Positions 22,151 through 32,312 of a stretch of 64,000 nucleotides of DNA are shown piece by piece. How positions within the stretch are numbered: the first letter of the stretch is position 1; every line of letters starts with the position of its first letter. Source of the DNA: Sphingobacteriales bacterium (lineage in GTDB: Bacteria > Bacteroidota > Bacteroidia > Chitinophagales > Chitinophagaceae). The stretch spans positions 434,001 to 498,000 of the forward strand of contig JADJGB010000001.1 of the NCBI GenBank assembly GCA_016708305.1. The letters run 5' to 3'. Position numbers and translations under genes: made by a program. The notes under the pieces were generated by a model that saw only the letters and a list, made by a program, of their open reading frames with translations, was not told where the DNA came from and searched no databases.

Positions 22151-23084
22151 ACCACATAAAGTTCATTTGAACGCTTCCGTAGTATTGTGGATACCGCTGT
22201 GTGAGGGATTGCTTGTTTTCATATACAGCGCTGTAGCCAATGGCAAACCTATTGCCTGCATACATAAAACCGGCTTTCCCCTGAAAAAAGTAAGGATTCA
22301 GCTTCCCGGGAATAGGGGTCGGGTCTGGTTTGAACATGTTGCCCTGAACCGTTACATCGTAAGCTTTCAGGTAAAAGGCAGGATATAGATAGAAGAAAAA
22401 TTCACGATCTTTTTTTGAATGACCTATGTGATTTCCCCAAAACACGGTAGAAGAATTGGGGTTGATACGTCCAAAAATTAATGCAGTGCCTGCCATTGCA
22501 TTGGTAAGCATATTGCCTACCGAGCCGCCAATTACCGGTTTGAAAGCAAATCTTCGTGAAGGAAAATATTTGCCCACCTGGGGAGACCAGGTCATCGAAA
22601 AAGTACCACCCCATGCAGGTGCCAACTGGTACTTCCACTGTGGCGTTCTATATAAGTTCCAGAATTTATGAATGGCATTCTGCAAATCTTCTCCCATTGC
22701 AGGCTTGCCAATAACGCCTGCAGATAAACTCCACTTTAATAAATTCTGCTTTTTGGTATAAATTTTTTGCTGAAATCCGTTGTATAAATAACCGGTAATC
22801 GGTCGGTCAATTTTTTCAAAATCATAATGTCCGTCTTCAGCATTATAAATTAACTGACCCCATTCAAAAGAATTATATTTGATATTGTGCAGGCTATCTT
22901 TCTTTTTGGGCATCCACTGCAATGATAGCATCAAGCCATTCGTATAATAACCGTCATTGCTGAGTGAGGTATAACAGTCATTTTCAGTAATAATCCGAAA
23001 TTGCTGATTATACCGATTATTTTGAGCAGAAACTATTGTGGCGCTAAATAACAATAATATTAAAATCCGATAAAACAATGCCAT
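22149..23084 (-). CDS. LpxR-family lipid A 3'-O-deacylase-like outer-membrane protein
   Basis: About 311 residues from the ATG at 23084, which precedes a signal peptide (ALFYRILILLLFSATIVSAQ). The N-terminal pattern ITENDCYTSLSNDGYYTNGL matches the LpxR (DUF2219) signature, with the Asn-Asp pair that in Salmonella LpxR helps bind calcium and the substrate. A candidate catalytic His lies in VFWGNHIGH. The rest reads as beta-barrel strands ending QMNFMW. The family removes the 3' acyloxyacyl chain of lipid A in the outer membrane. Family is confident; activity is inferred. Monocistronic and convergent with the ompH operon. Confidence 0.82.
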   Translation of the reverse strand: MALFYRILILLLFSATIVSAQNNRYNQQFRIITENDCYTSLSNDGYYTNGLMLSLQWMPKKKDSLHNIKYNSFEWGQLIYNAEDGHYDFEKIDRPITGYLYNGFQQKIYTKKQNLLKWSLSAGVIGKPAMGEDLQNAIHKFWNLYRTPQWKYQLAPAWGGTFSMTWSPQVGKYFPSRRFAFKPVIGGSVGNMLTNAMAGTALIFGRINPNSSTVFWGNHIGHSKKDREFFFYLYPAFYLKAYDVTVQGNMFKPDPTPIPGKLNPYFFQGKAGFMYAGNRFAIGYSAVYENKQSLTQRYPQYYGSVQMNFMW

Positions 23085-23141
23085 TATTGAATATTTACAA
23101 AACAGCCAATCGTTATTTGACAATTTTTAAATAACAAGTTG

Positions 23142-23149
23142 CAAATATA
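23142..23149 (-). promoter_or_regulatory. Predicted -7 element for the lpxR-like gene
   Basis: TATATTTG on the minus strand, 57 bp before the chosen ATG; fits TAnnTTTG. Confidence 0.35.
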
Positions 23150-23273
23150 TCCATACCTTTTGTATTTTGATGTTAAAATAAAAAAAATGGTAAAAACTAT
23201 TTGATAATTAATATTTTGGCTTATATATTTCCGAATAAAACTCGTGGTTCATAAATACGAAAAATATTTTTTT

Positions 23274-23302
23274 TTGCTACTACACTTTTTTTTGTATATT
23301 TG
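23274..23302 (+). promoter_or_regulatory. Predicted greA promoter
   Basis: A -33 TTG at 23274-23276 stands 18 bp from a -7 TATATTTG at 23295-23302, a good Bacteroidota promoter. It would start RNA at about 23309, just before the hairpin at 23315. Confidence 0.55.
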
Positions 23303-23314
23303 CAAATAATTATG

Positions 23315-23355
23315 CAACGCTTCGGTTTAAAACCTGAGGCGTTGTTATTTTTTTT
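23315..23355 (+). terminator. Terminator-like hairpin in the greA leader
   Basis: CAACGC (23315-23320) pairs with GCGTTG (23339-23344); the stem continues with GG-TTT against AAA-CC, and TTATTTTTTTTG follows. It lies between the predicted promoter and the greA ATG (23377), so it would stop part of the transcripts before the gene. It resembles in position the leader terminator of E. coli greA. Confidence 0.65.
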
Positions 23356-23376
23356 GTCTTTACAAACAAAAGAGCC

Positions 23377-23850
23377 ATGAATGGAATTCAATATGTAACA
23401 AAGGAGAGGCTGGAGCAAATGAAAGAAGATTTGCAAAAAATGAAAGGTGTGGAAAGACCTGCTGCCAGCAAGGCTATTGCAGAAGCGCGCGAAAAAGGCG
23501 ACCTGAAAGAAAATGCTGAATATGACGCAGCTAAGGAAGCGCAGGGAATATTGGAGGCAAAAATCGCTGCCTTGGAAGGAGCATTGGCCAATGTGAGAAT
23601 TATTGATGAATCTACTATTGATACCAGTAAAGTATCTATTTTGACTAAAGTAAAACTTACAAACCTCAAGGTGAAAAAACAGGTAACTTACCAATTAGTG
23701 AGTGAGCAGGAGGCTGATTTTAAAGTGGGAAAAATCTCCATAAGTTCTCCCATCGGAAGATGTATTCTTGGAAAACAACCCGGCGAAATAGCCGAAGTAC
23801 AGGCGCCTGCAGGAGTTATTCAGTTTAGGATTGACGAGATATCCAAATAA
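23377..23850 (+). CDS. greA: Transcription elongation factor GreA
   Basis: 157 residues, the normal GreA length. GreA enters the RNA polymerase secondary channel and stimulates cleavage of backtracked RNA. The N-terminal coiled coil has the acidic tip AREKGDLKENAEYDAAKE, carrying the catalytic acidic residues; the C-terminal FKBP-like domain ends with ISSPIGRCILGKQPGEIAEVQAPAG-type sequence (read ISSPIGRCILGKQPGE). ATG at 23377 is clear. It is preceded by its own promoter and a terminator-like hairpin, which suggests leader control of its level. Confidence 0.96.
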   Translation: MNGIQYVTKERLEQMKEDLQKMKGVERPAASKAIAEAREKGDLKENAEYDAAKEAQGILEAKIAALEGALANVRIIDESTIDTSKVSILTKVKLTNLKVKKQVTYQLVSEQEADFKVGKISISSPIGRCILGKQPGEIAEVQAPAGVIQFRIDEISK

Positions 23851-23893
23851 TTTCGATTTTCGGACAAAATGGGTAATTCGGCTGTTTTTTTTT

Positions 23894-26828
23894 CTATCCG
23901 CGCCTGTTCATCCGGCTTCCTCCGCCGCCATCCCAGTTACGGCCTTCCCTGAAATTTCTATTTTCGCCGCCACGGTTAGATGGTCCCATTTGCATACCTC
24001 TTCTTTCTCCACCGCGGCCTCTGCCGCCAAACTGACGGGGGAAATAAGATAGGGTAATCATGTAAAACTGTTGTAACCCGTTGGTAACGGAAGTAGTCAT
24101 GTTGTTTGGCCCTGCAGAAACGGAAATGTTTTTATTCTGCTTGAGAATATCCATCGCAGAGAGTTTAATTTCAGCTTGTTTGCTATTTAAAAATATATAA
24201 GTTAAGAAAGCATTCCACAATGCGGCACTTTGGTTGGCGCTTTTGTTGTTCACATAGTTAAAAGTGTTGCTGAAAGTGAAATCTTTGGGATACTTCAGGT
24301 TAATGCTTGCTTGTGTAATATGAGTACGGTTATTAAATGAAGTGAGGTTTTTGCCCGTTTGTTTGCTGGCGCTAATATTTAAAGATTGTGAAACCTGAAA
24401 GGTAGCAATTTCTCCTATCGAATAGAAAACCCTAAGGCTGTTGTTAAATGATTGGCTGTTAGATCGGGAATAGATACCATCAATATAATTTGGAGAAACG
24501 TTGGTTGAATAGTTAGTATTGTACCCAAATTGCAATAAATCTCTTTTCAGTTTAATGGAAGTATTAATATTAAACCCTGAGTTAATAAATTTCTGGCCAT
24601 TTATATTTATCAGATAAATGTTTCTTCTTCCCAGATTATCATAATTGCTACTGTCAACAATTGCGTCGTTTATCTGGCCAACAGAAGTGTTGAACCCAAA
24701 ATTGATATCGCTCCTTCTTTGCCTGTTTTCGGTGTTATAATCTAAGTTAAAATTGAGCGTATTGGTATGAGACGGCTTCAGATTGGCATTGCCATAATTA
24801 AAGCTGTAAAGACTTGTACTGTCAATAATCGGATAAAGTTGATCAACGGTAGGGATAGATACCGAACTGTTTTGGCCTAACTTAATTTCCAGATTATATT
24901 TATTGAACTTTTTGTAATTGTAGCTGAAATTAACATCGGGAAGTAAAAACTGAAACGAGCGATTTAAATTGCGGTTAGCAATATTGGAACTATTTTTTTC
25001 GTTTAAAAACTGGGCTTGCAGATTGGCTGTAATATTGATATAGCGAGAGAATCTGTTTGATAAGTTTTTTCTGAAGTTTTTTGTAAACCTCAATGAAGGC
25101 CTTTCATCGACTCTGTTTACATCATTATTATTGGTCAGGTATGTGTTCTCTATGTATTTTCCTGTAAGGGTGTCCAAATCGCTGACAAGACTGGTTCTTT
25201 TGGAATTGGATACAATCAGGTTGTTAATAAAACCGATATTAATGTCCCATAAATTATATCCGCCAAACAGGAGCCTTTTCAAGGAGTTGTAAGAAAAATT
25301 CAATGAATTGCTCAATCCTTTTGAATTGGTATTATATAACCTGTCATAAGATTTACTTTTTGATGGATCGAGTACAGAGTTGAAATCACTCACTGTGTTT
25401 CGTGTTGACTCATTATCGTTGTAACTGAAAGAATAATTGAGGTTATAGCTTTTCAGGCTTCGTTCATCATCATCCCTGTTGCCAAACCTGGTGTTCAGCC
25501 TCCAGCTGCTACCTCTGCTTTCCGAGTTGGATACATCATTACTTTTACTCACCAGTCCAATTCCTTCTTTTTGAGATGAAGTATTGGTTTTGAGTCAGAC
25601 TCGCTTAAGGTATTTGTATAGTTTGCATTAATTGAAAAATTTCTAATCCGGTCTCTTTTTTCATAACCTGCATTTAAAGTGTTGGAGGTAGAGTTACTGT
25701 GCGATTCTCTGTTGCTTTCGTTCAAAAACACAGTACCGCTGGCGCTGTTTTGAGAATTGGTATTGGTGATTAGGTCATTAATAGTTTGCTTTAAGTCATA
25801 CTTAGCAGTAAATTGGTTATTGAACCGGCTGTTATTCATTTCAGAAAAATCGTGCTGGTAATTAGCTCCAAAATAACGGATTTTATTTACTCCCGATCCT
25901 CCAAAATTGGCGACATATCTGTTTGAGGGGTTAAAGTTTCTAAAGGCGCCCTGGCTGAAAATGGATTCCTGATCAGCGTTTTTATTAATGGTATTCAGTG
26001 CGCCCGCAATGCCGATTCTGTCTTTTTTGTTGAAAGCCTGAATCGAAGCATCGGCTTCATACCGGTTGTCTGTGCCAATACCTGCGCCTACCTTTCCAAA
26101 AATCCTTTACGATTATCTGCTTTCAGTTTTATGTTCATGGTTAGCAGGGAGTCGGTAGGCAGTTCATCTATTTTATCTTTGCTGTAGTCTATTTCCTGAT
26201 ATACCTGTACTTTTTCGATAGCATTTTTTGGGAGGTTTTGGGTAGCTATGGCTGGGTCGCCACTGAAAAATTTCTTGCCGTCAACATATACATTGTTTAC
26301 CTTTTTCCCATTCACGGTAATGGTGCCATCACCCCACATGGTTACGCCCGGCACACGCCGCAACATGTCTTCTACCACAGCATTTTCATCTAATTTGAAG
26401 GCAGCAGGATTTATCTCCAGCGTGTCTCCATTCATTCTTATTGGCACTACCGCCTCTACCACTACTCCCTCTAACATTTCTTGCCCACGCGAGAGAAGGA
26501 TGTTTTTAAGATCATATTTTCTGCTGATGGTGTCAATGTTTACCAAGGCAGAATTAGGCTTAAAACCAACATAAGTAAACGAAAAAATAAGCGGTGTGGC
26601 AAGTGGCAGGGATGGAAAAGAAAATTCGCCGGAGTTATTGGAAAGCTGAAAATCAATAAGGGCAGAATCAGCTTTTTTATAAACGGTAATAGTTACCGAC
26701 TGAAGGGGAAATCCATTAACCGAGTCTTTAATAATTCCCGCAACAGTTCCGACCTTCGTTGAATCTTTCACCTGACTATTTGATATACAAGGGATTATAA
26801 ATAAAATGGTGAAAATGAAATATCTCAT
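23894..26828 (-). CDS. TonB-receptor-like outer-membrane protein with CarboxypepD_reg domain, frame broken twice
   Basis: One protein over three frames. It begins at 26828 with a signal peptide (MRYFIFTILFIIPCISNSQ), then a carboxypeptidase-regulatory-like domain (VAGIIKDSVNGFPLQSVTI) and plug-like sequence (VEDMLRRVPGVTMWGDGTITVNGKKV, with VNNVYVDGKKFFSGD). The long Asn/Ser-rich remainder is an outer-membrane barrel. Breaks: T5 near 26098 (GFFGKVGAG restored by one T) and A4 near 25594 (SKTNTSSQKEGIG restored by one A). The extreme C-terminus is unusual: a Gly/Arg/Asn-rich tail (GGRGRGGERRGMQ, GGENRNFREGRN). About 975 residues. It starts 5 bp after the propeller gene, so both share a transcript. 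The ligand is unknown. Confidence 0.75.
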
Positions 26829-26833
26829 AGGTC

Positions 26834-28076
26834 CTATTTGGTTTTGGGTTTGATTTGAATAATGACAGGATTGTCGGTTTGTCTAGCTTTTTCAAAATAA
26901 ACATTAAGTGCCGGCGGATATTGCACATTTCTTGTTTTGGATGACTCGTACGATTGAAACATTGAAGAAGAAGGAACACTCGAATACAAATAATTTTCAT
27001 CAAAATACTGCACTCTGTAGCCTGTCGGCGGAAGAAAATAATTGGAGCTGTCGGCAGATATTTTGTTATAATTTAAAAACTGATTGGTGGTTTTGTTAAG
27101 AATAAAGTTTCTTTCGTTAAAGCTACGCGGTGTCAATGCTGAAAAACAATAAGTTTTTAAACTCTACAATATTATCGAGACCCCATACAAAGCCCGAATT
27201 TTTTTGCTTATAATCCTCAAAGGCTTTTCTTGATTCAAAATTTTGAGTAAAAAAAGAATTTGGCAGTGTATTGGCCATAGGGAACACTACCTGATAAGCT
27301 TCAAGGAGCGTATCCATGCTGAATTTATAGATGGAATAGTTGAAAGGGCGGGTAAAAAGCAAATAAGAAGGGTTTAATGTATTGTAAAAACCGATCTTTT
27401 GCGGACTTCCGTAAAAAATGGAAGATTTTTGCCTGCTATAGGGAAAAAAAGATTGAACAATTTTATTTCCATCAGATACTTTTAGCTCATAATCGGTAAT
27501 ATCATCCCAACCTTTGTTGGCATATATATAGCTGAAAGCCCAATATTGTGAATTCAGGATTATCGGATTAGCCATTATAAAATCAAGATTCTTAATAGGG
27601 CTGATTTTTGCAGCATTGATATCATTCAAGTCGTAATAGTATGATTTATAGTATTTAAGCGCCGAGTTTTTAAATGGATTATCCAGCGCGGTTTGAATTT
27701 GTTTTTGTGAGGGAAGATAGGATTTGCTTAATTGTACGATGAGAAGCGCATTTTTATTTTTGTCTAGTTGAATAGACTTTATGGTATTTCTTTTATCCGA
27801 AATCCTTTTTATAAATTTTCCTTCTTTGTCAAAAAAATAAATGGCATTGGTATCGGTATCCCAAATGATAAAATATTTGTGGGTAACGATTAATTGGTTT
27901 ATTCGGCCAAAAACACTTTCGCGGTTTGTTTCTAATGGGATGTATTTAATTTCGTCAAATACTGCTGATTGTGGGGCTCCTGTGGCATAAGCCTGATCAA
28001 AATACAGTTTTTGAGGCTGCGCCAAAATGAACTCAGATAAAAATCCAAAAAATAATAACCAAAACAGTCTCAACAT
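26834..28076 (-). CDS. Secreted 6-bladed beta-propeller protein, frame broken once
   Basis: About 413 residues, with signal peptide MLRLFWLLFFGFLSEFILAQ. The repeat pattern fits the Bacteroidota 6-bladed propeller family: EIKYIPLETNRESVFGRINQLIV, YFIIWDTDTNAIYFFDKEGKFIKRIS and similar blades. Near 27140 one T too many in a T5 run shifts the frame; LTPRSFNERNFIL continues the last blade and ends with IIQIKPKTK. These proteins often accompany outer-membrane receptor-like genes, and here the receptor-like gene starts 5 bp downstream. The function is unknown; binding of a peptide or glycan at the surface or periplasm is only a guess from context. Confidence 0.7.
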
Positions 28077-28180
28077 AAAGTCTGATATTAAAATGATTTT
28101 TTAAAAAAATCTTGAAAACCCTGATTTAATTATCTGTTAGACGTTAGCGGATAGGAATACTTTCAAAAAATATGGCTATT

Positions 28181-29755
28181 TTATAAAAATATGCTTTTTA
28201 TGATAGTAATCAGGCTCATTACAATGACTACGATACCTACGATAAAAAACATTTTCTTTACAGGTAGTTTTGCGGTAAGCATGGCAGAGAAAGGCGCTGT
28301 GATAATGCCGCCCAATAGTAGCCCTGCCACAATATTCCAGTGCTTTATGCCAATGATAAATACAAAAGTAATGGCGCTGGTGATGGTTAAAATAAATTTG
28401 GCTACTGTAGAGCTGCCCACTACATATCGGGGAGTTCGACCGTTTTTAATAAAAGTACCTGTAACCAATGGCCCCCAACCGCCACCGCCAAATGAGTCAA
28501 TAAAACCACCCAGAAGACCAAGCGTGGGAATATTGGTTTTCTTTTTGATGATTCTGATCTCCTTTTTCTTTAACGCATTTCTTAAAATATTGATACCCAA
28601 GTATAAGGTGTAGGTGGCTATAAAAGGCCGTACAATATTTGCGTAATGTTCGCCAAAATAACTGAGCGCCAAAGCCCCGATGATGGCTCCAATTATTGCA
28701 GGAAGCGCCAACGCTTTAATAAGTTTTTTATTAGTATTGCCTAATTTCCAGTGGCTGATGCTGCCGGCGGCTGTGGTAAAGCTTTCGGCAGAGTGAATAC
28801 TGGCGCTCACTACAGGTGGCGGGATATTTAAAAACAAAAGAATACTGGTGCAGATGACTCCATAACCCATACCCATTGAGCCGGCAACAATTTCGGCCAG
28901 AAAGCCTACCAATAGCATCCAGTAAAAGAGATGATGGTCTTTTTTAAGAAATTCCATTGCATCGTTTAGCACGCCAAATTCGTACAGTGCAAGAATACTC
29001 AATGAAATTAATAAAACTGCTCCAATGGATATCAAATACCAGTTGGTTTTGGGTCTGGCTCTTTTCAGCACTGTAATCGGTTCGATGATTTCGGCTGCTT
29101 CGGGTGTTTCCTTTGTAAATTCGGCCAGTCTTTCATCAGGTTTTTCTACCAGGCCTTTGGTAACTTTGTTTAAAATCCTGACTTTGTGGTCAAGGTCGCC
29201 ACTGAGTTTATCACGTATTAGGCTCAGATTGTTTACAACTTCATCAAGTTCTGAAGGTATATAAGTATCAAAAACCTGTTTTAACCTTTCGGCTATCACC
29301 GGCGATTTGTTATTGGTAGAGATAGCAATTTTTAGTTGCCCTTTTTTTACAACAGAACTTAAATAAAAATCACTGAGTTTGGGATGATATAGGTAATAAA
29401 CTAATTTTTCTTTTGGTCGAATATGACTCTTTATTTGATGTGCTATATCATTATTCTTAACTGTGATAATGATGATATTGGCTTCGTCAATATCCTGGGC
29501 GGTATAATCTCTTTCATTGATTTGAAGATTGGGAAATGAAGGAGCTATTTCTTTAATATCAGAAATTATTTCTTTTGAAACCAATTTTATTTTTGAAGCA
29601 GGTGCATTGGCAAGTATTTCAATCAGTTTTTCAAAAGCAGGTTTTTTGCCACCAATAATCAACAGGTTTAATTGCTCCATTTTCAGGAAAACCGGAAACA
29701 GAAAATTGGATTCCGAATCGATTACAATCTTGCTATTTTCAGTTTTTTCGTCCAT
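28181..29755 (-). CDS. Siroheme-synthase-like domain fused to a TSUP (TauE/SafE) permease
   Basis: 524 residues, unbroken. Residues 15-190 resemble the CysG/Met8 N-terminal dehydrogenase-chelatase: PVFLKMEQLNLLIIGG, LVYYLYHPKLSDFYLSSVV, GQLKIAISTNNKSPVIAERL. Two key positions are changed: the NAD loop reads GGKKPA instead of GGGxVA (35-40), and the catalytic Asp (Asp104 of CysG) aligns with Tyr123. After a charged linker, residues 240-524 are an 8-helix-like TSUP permease (EIVAGSMGMGYGVICTSILL, GLLGGFIDSFGGGGWGPL). It is the last gene of the sulfate assimilation operon. TSUP proteins move sulfite, sulfate or organosulfonates; direction and substrate are inferred from context. The soluble domain may be a sensor or scaffold and not an enzyme. 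Confidence 0.82.
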   Translation of the reverse strand: MDEKTENSKIVIDSESNFLFPVFLKMEQLNLLIIGGKKPAFEKLIEILANAPASKIKLVSKEIISDIKEIAPSFPNLQINERDYTAQDIDEANIIIITVKNNDIAHQIKSHIRPKEKLVYYLYHPKLSDFYLSSVVKKGQLKIAISTNNKSPVIAERLKQVFDTYIPSELDEVVNNLSLIRDKLSGDLDHKVRILNKVTKGLVEKPDERLAEFTKETPEAAEIIEPITVLKRARPKTNWYLISIGAVLLISLSILALYEFGVLNDAMEFLKKDHHLFYWMLLVGFLAEIVAGSMGMGYGVICTSILLFLNIPPPVVSASIHSAESFTTAAGSISHWKLGNTNKKLIKALALPAIIGAIIGALALSYFGEHYANIVRPFIATYTLYLGINILRNALKKKEIRIIKKKTNIPTLGLLGGFIDSFGGGGWGPLVTGTFIKNGRTPRYVVGSSTVAKFILTITSAITFVFIIGIKHWNIVAGLLLGGIITAPFSAMLTAKLPVKKMFFIVGIVVIVMSLITIIKSIFL

Positions 29756-29842
29756 TATTTACCTGAAATATTTGCTTAAGAATTTTATGGTCTCTAATAA
29801 AAAATCAGACAAAGGTAAAGGGTTACGTTAATTTATAAAAAA

Positions 29843-30947
29843 TTAATAAACATCCTTCCTGTATCTGCCCGATGTTGTCAGATTTTTTAAATAGGCTTTA
29901 GCTTCTTCTTCATTTTTATTGCCATGCGTTTTTATGATTTCAATTAAGGCGGTTTCCACATCCTTGCTCATGGGGTCGCGTTTGCCGCAAATGAAGAAAT
30001 AAGCGTCGTTTTCGAACCACTTATAGAGTTCTGCGCCTTTTTCGTTCAGTCGGGTTTGTACATATATTTTTTCTTTTTGATCGCGTGAGAAAGCGCCATC
30101 AAAAGTTGTAAGTACTTTTTTATTTAAAAAGTCTTGTATTTCATCTCTGTAAAGAAAATCTGAAGCAATATGCTGCTCGCCAAAAAACAGCCAGTTTCGA
30201 CCGGTGTTTTGTAGGGCATCCCTCTCAAATAGAAATGATCTAAATGGCGCTATCGGTGCCCGGGCCAACCATTATGATGTCTTTATCTCCTTCAGGAAGT
30301 TTAAAATGTCTTGACTTCTGAATAAAAAACTCCAGTTCTGTTGCCGGCTCCAGATGTGCCAAGTATCTGCTTCCTACTCCCGTCCTTTTTTCCTGAGCCA
30401 CCAAAAACTGGTCTTTAGCTACTGTGATATGTATCTCTCTTTTGCCATGTGCTGAAGGAGAAGAAGATATTGAATATAGCCGTGGTGCCTGTATGGAAAG
30501 TAACTGTACTACCTCAGTAAATTGGATGTTGTTCTGTAAAGGGTGGGCTTGCAACAAATCATAAAGACTCTGGCGTGTATCGGGTATATTGTGTCCTGTT
30601 AATGCAGCATATTGTTTTACTGTGGATTTTAACAGGTATGAAATATTTAGATGATATTGCAGAAGTTGCCTGGTGGTGGCAGTGATTTTTGAATGGGTGA
30701 TTTGTGTATCAGGATTGGCCTGTGTGAGCGTAAGAATACTGTCAACGATATGTGCCTTGTTGAAAGGAACAATACCCAAAGCATCTCCGGGTAAATAATC
30801 AATATCCTCAAAACTTTTGATGACAATATGATAGGTTCTTTTATTGCTGGTTTCACCATTGAGGTTTACACTGCCTATTACAATACCTTTATAAAACTTT
30901 TTTTTGGATGCGTTTGATTCCTGATTACTGTCAACAATTACAGACAT
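29843..30947 (-). CDS. cysJ: CysJ-like NADPH-flavin reductase without FMN domain, frame broken once
   Basis: About 368 residues. It aligns with the FAD- and NADPH-binding half of sulfite reductase flavoprotein: YLPGDALGIVPFN, the FAD motif RLYSISSSPSAHGKREIHITVA, GVGSRYLAHL, and the C-terminal YRKDVY ending typical of CysJ. The frame breaks near 30253 where one G is missing; MVGPGTGIAPFRSFLFER is restored. The ATG at 30947 follows cysN by only 82 bp, so there is no room for the flavodoxin-like FMN domain of E. coli CysJ. Electrons would need a separate flavodoxin or ferredoxin to reach the sulfite reductase hemoprotein (cysI), which is not in the window. Confidence 0.8.
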
Positions 30948-31029
30948 ATTCAATTTTTTGTAAATGTAGTTATTCGAATTTTTATGATGTAAAAGTTTGA
31001 AGACCAAAAAATGCAGTTTAATTAATGAT

Positions 31030-32271
31030 TTAAGATAATAATACTGCCGCTACTGTGCTGTTGCTTGTTTCGTCAATCAAAATCGTTGAACCGGTGCCAT
31101 CTAATTTTTCAAATGGATCATAAACTAATGGCGCAGCAGTCCTTAATCTTGCTTTTACTACTTCATTCAGTTTCACACTGTCTGTTACTTCTGTATGTTC
31201 CAGTGTGTTTACGTCCACCTTGTATTCAATTTCCTGTATGATGGCTCTTATTAAGCGGCTTTTGTGCTGTAGAAAATACTTGTTTCCCTGCTTTAAAGGT
31301 TTGTTATCCATCCAGCAAAGCAAAACATCTATATTGTTTTCTACTTTGGGAAGATTGTCAATGTGTACAAATGTATCGCCACGACTGATATCTATATCAT
31401 CAGCAATATGTAAAACTACTGCCTGCGAAGCAAATGCTTCTTCCACTTCCACTCCTGCGATTTCTATTTTAGTGATAGTAGTTTCAATATCCTGAGGAAG
31501 GATTTTTATTTTATCTTCTTTTTTGTAAATCCCGCTGATTATTTCGCCTGCATATCCACGGTAATCGTGAAGTTCTTTTGTTTGAGGGCGAATGACGTAT
31601 TGTACCTGAAACCGTGGGTCAGTATGATTGATATCATCCGTAACCTCTACCTCTTCCAGAAACTGTAACAGAGGCAATCCGCCAAACCAGGGCATTTTTT
31701 CACTTTTTTCCACAATATTATCTCCATGCAATGCTGCAATGGGTATATAAGTTACGTTTTGAAGATTGAGTTGTGCTGCCACTTTATTATAGACCGATTT
31801 AATTTCATTAAAGCGGCCCTGACCAAAATCAACCAAATCCATCTTATTGACTGCTACTACAACGTGTTTAATCCGAAGTAGCGAAGCGATGATTGAATGG
31901 CGGCGGCTTTGTTCAATAACTCCTAACCTGGCATCTATTAAAATAATTATCAAATTGGAATTGGTGGCACCGGTTATCATATTACGGGTATATTGCACAT
32001 GACCCGGTGCATCTGCAATGATAAATTTTCTTTTGGGTGTGCTAAAATAGCGATAAGCCACATCAATGGTAATCCCCTGTTCTCTCTCCGCTCTGAGTCC
32101 GTCTGTAAGCAGCGCTAAATCAATACCATCGGCGTTTTTATTTTTTGACTGTTTTTCAAGTATTTCTAATTGGTCTTGCAAAATACTTTTGCTATCAAAA
32201 AGCAAACGGCCTATTAATGTGCTTTTTCCATCGTCCACACTGCCTGCAGTTATAAAACGTAAAATGTCCAT
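31030..32271 (-). CDS. cysN: Sulfate adenylyltransferase GTPase subunit
   Basis: 413 residues. The large GTPase subunit of ATP sulfurylase: with CysD it activates sulfate to APS at the cost of GTP. G1 GSVDDGKSTLIG, switch region EREQGITIDVAYRYF, G3 DAPGHVQYTRNM and G4 NKMD are present, followed by the EF-Tu-like beta-barrel domains. It lacks a fused APS kinase (CysC) domain, consistent with the APS-reductase type CysH in this operon, which needs no PAPS. It lies 41 bp after cysD. Confidence 0.95.
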   Translation of the reverse strand: MDILRFITAGSVDDGKSTLIGRLLFDSKSILQDQLEILEKQSKNKNADGIDLALLTDGLRAEREQGITIDVAYRYFSTPKRKFIIADAPGHVQYTRNMITGATNSNLIIILIDARLGVIEQSRRHSIIASLLRIKHVVVAVNKMDLVDFGQGRFNEIKSVYNKVAAQLNLQNVTYIPIAALHGDNIVEKSEKMPWFGGLPLLQFLEEVEVTDDINHTDPRFQVQYVIRPQTKELHDYRGYAGEIISGIYKKEDKIKILPQDIETTITKIEIAGVEVEEAFASQAVVLHIADDIDISRGDTFVHIDNLPKVENNIDVLLCWMDNKPLKQGNKYFLQHKSRLIRAIIQEIEYKVDVNTLEHTEVTDSVKLNEVVKARLRTAAPLVYDPFEKLDGTGSTILIDETSNSTVAAVLLS

Positions 32272-32312
32272 TTATTTTTTCTTTTTTAAGATTTATCCGG
32301 AAGTTTTTTTTA

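Noticed and set aside
22098..22388. 96-codon plus-strand reading after the second ompH
   Set aside because: It is antisense to the lpxR-like gene and crosses a terminator.
28191..28613. 140-codon hydrophobic plus-strand reading
   Set aside because: Antisense shadow of the TSUP permease helices.
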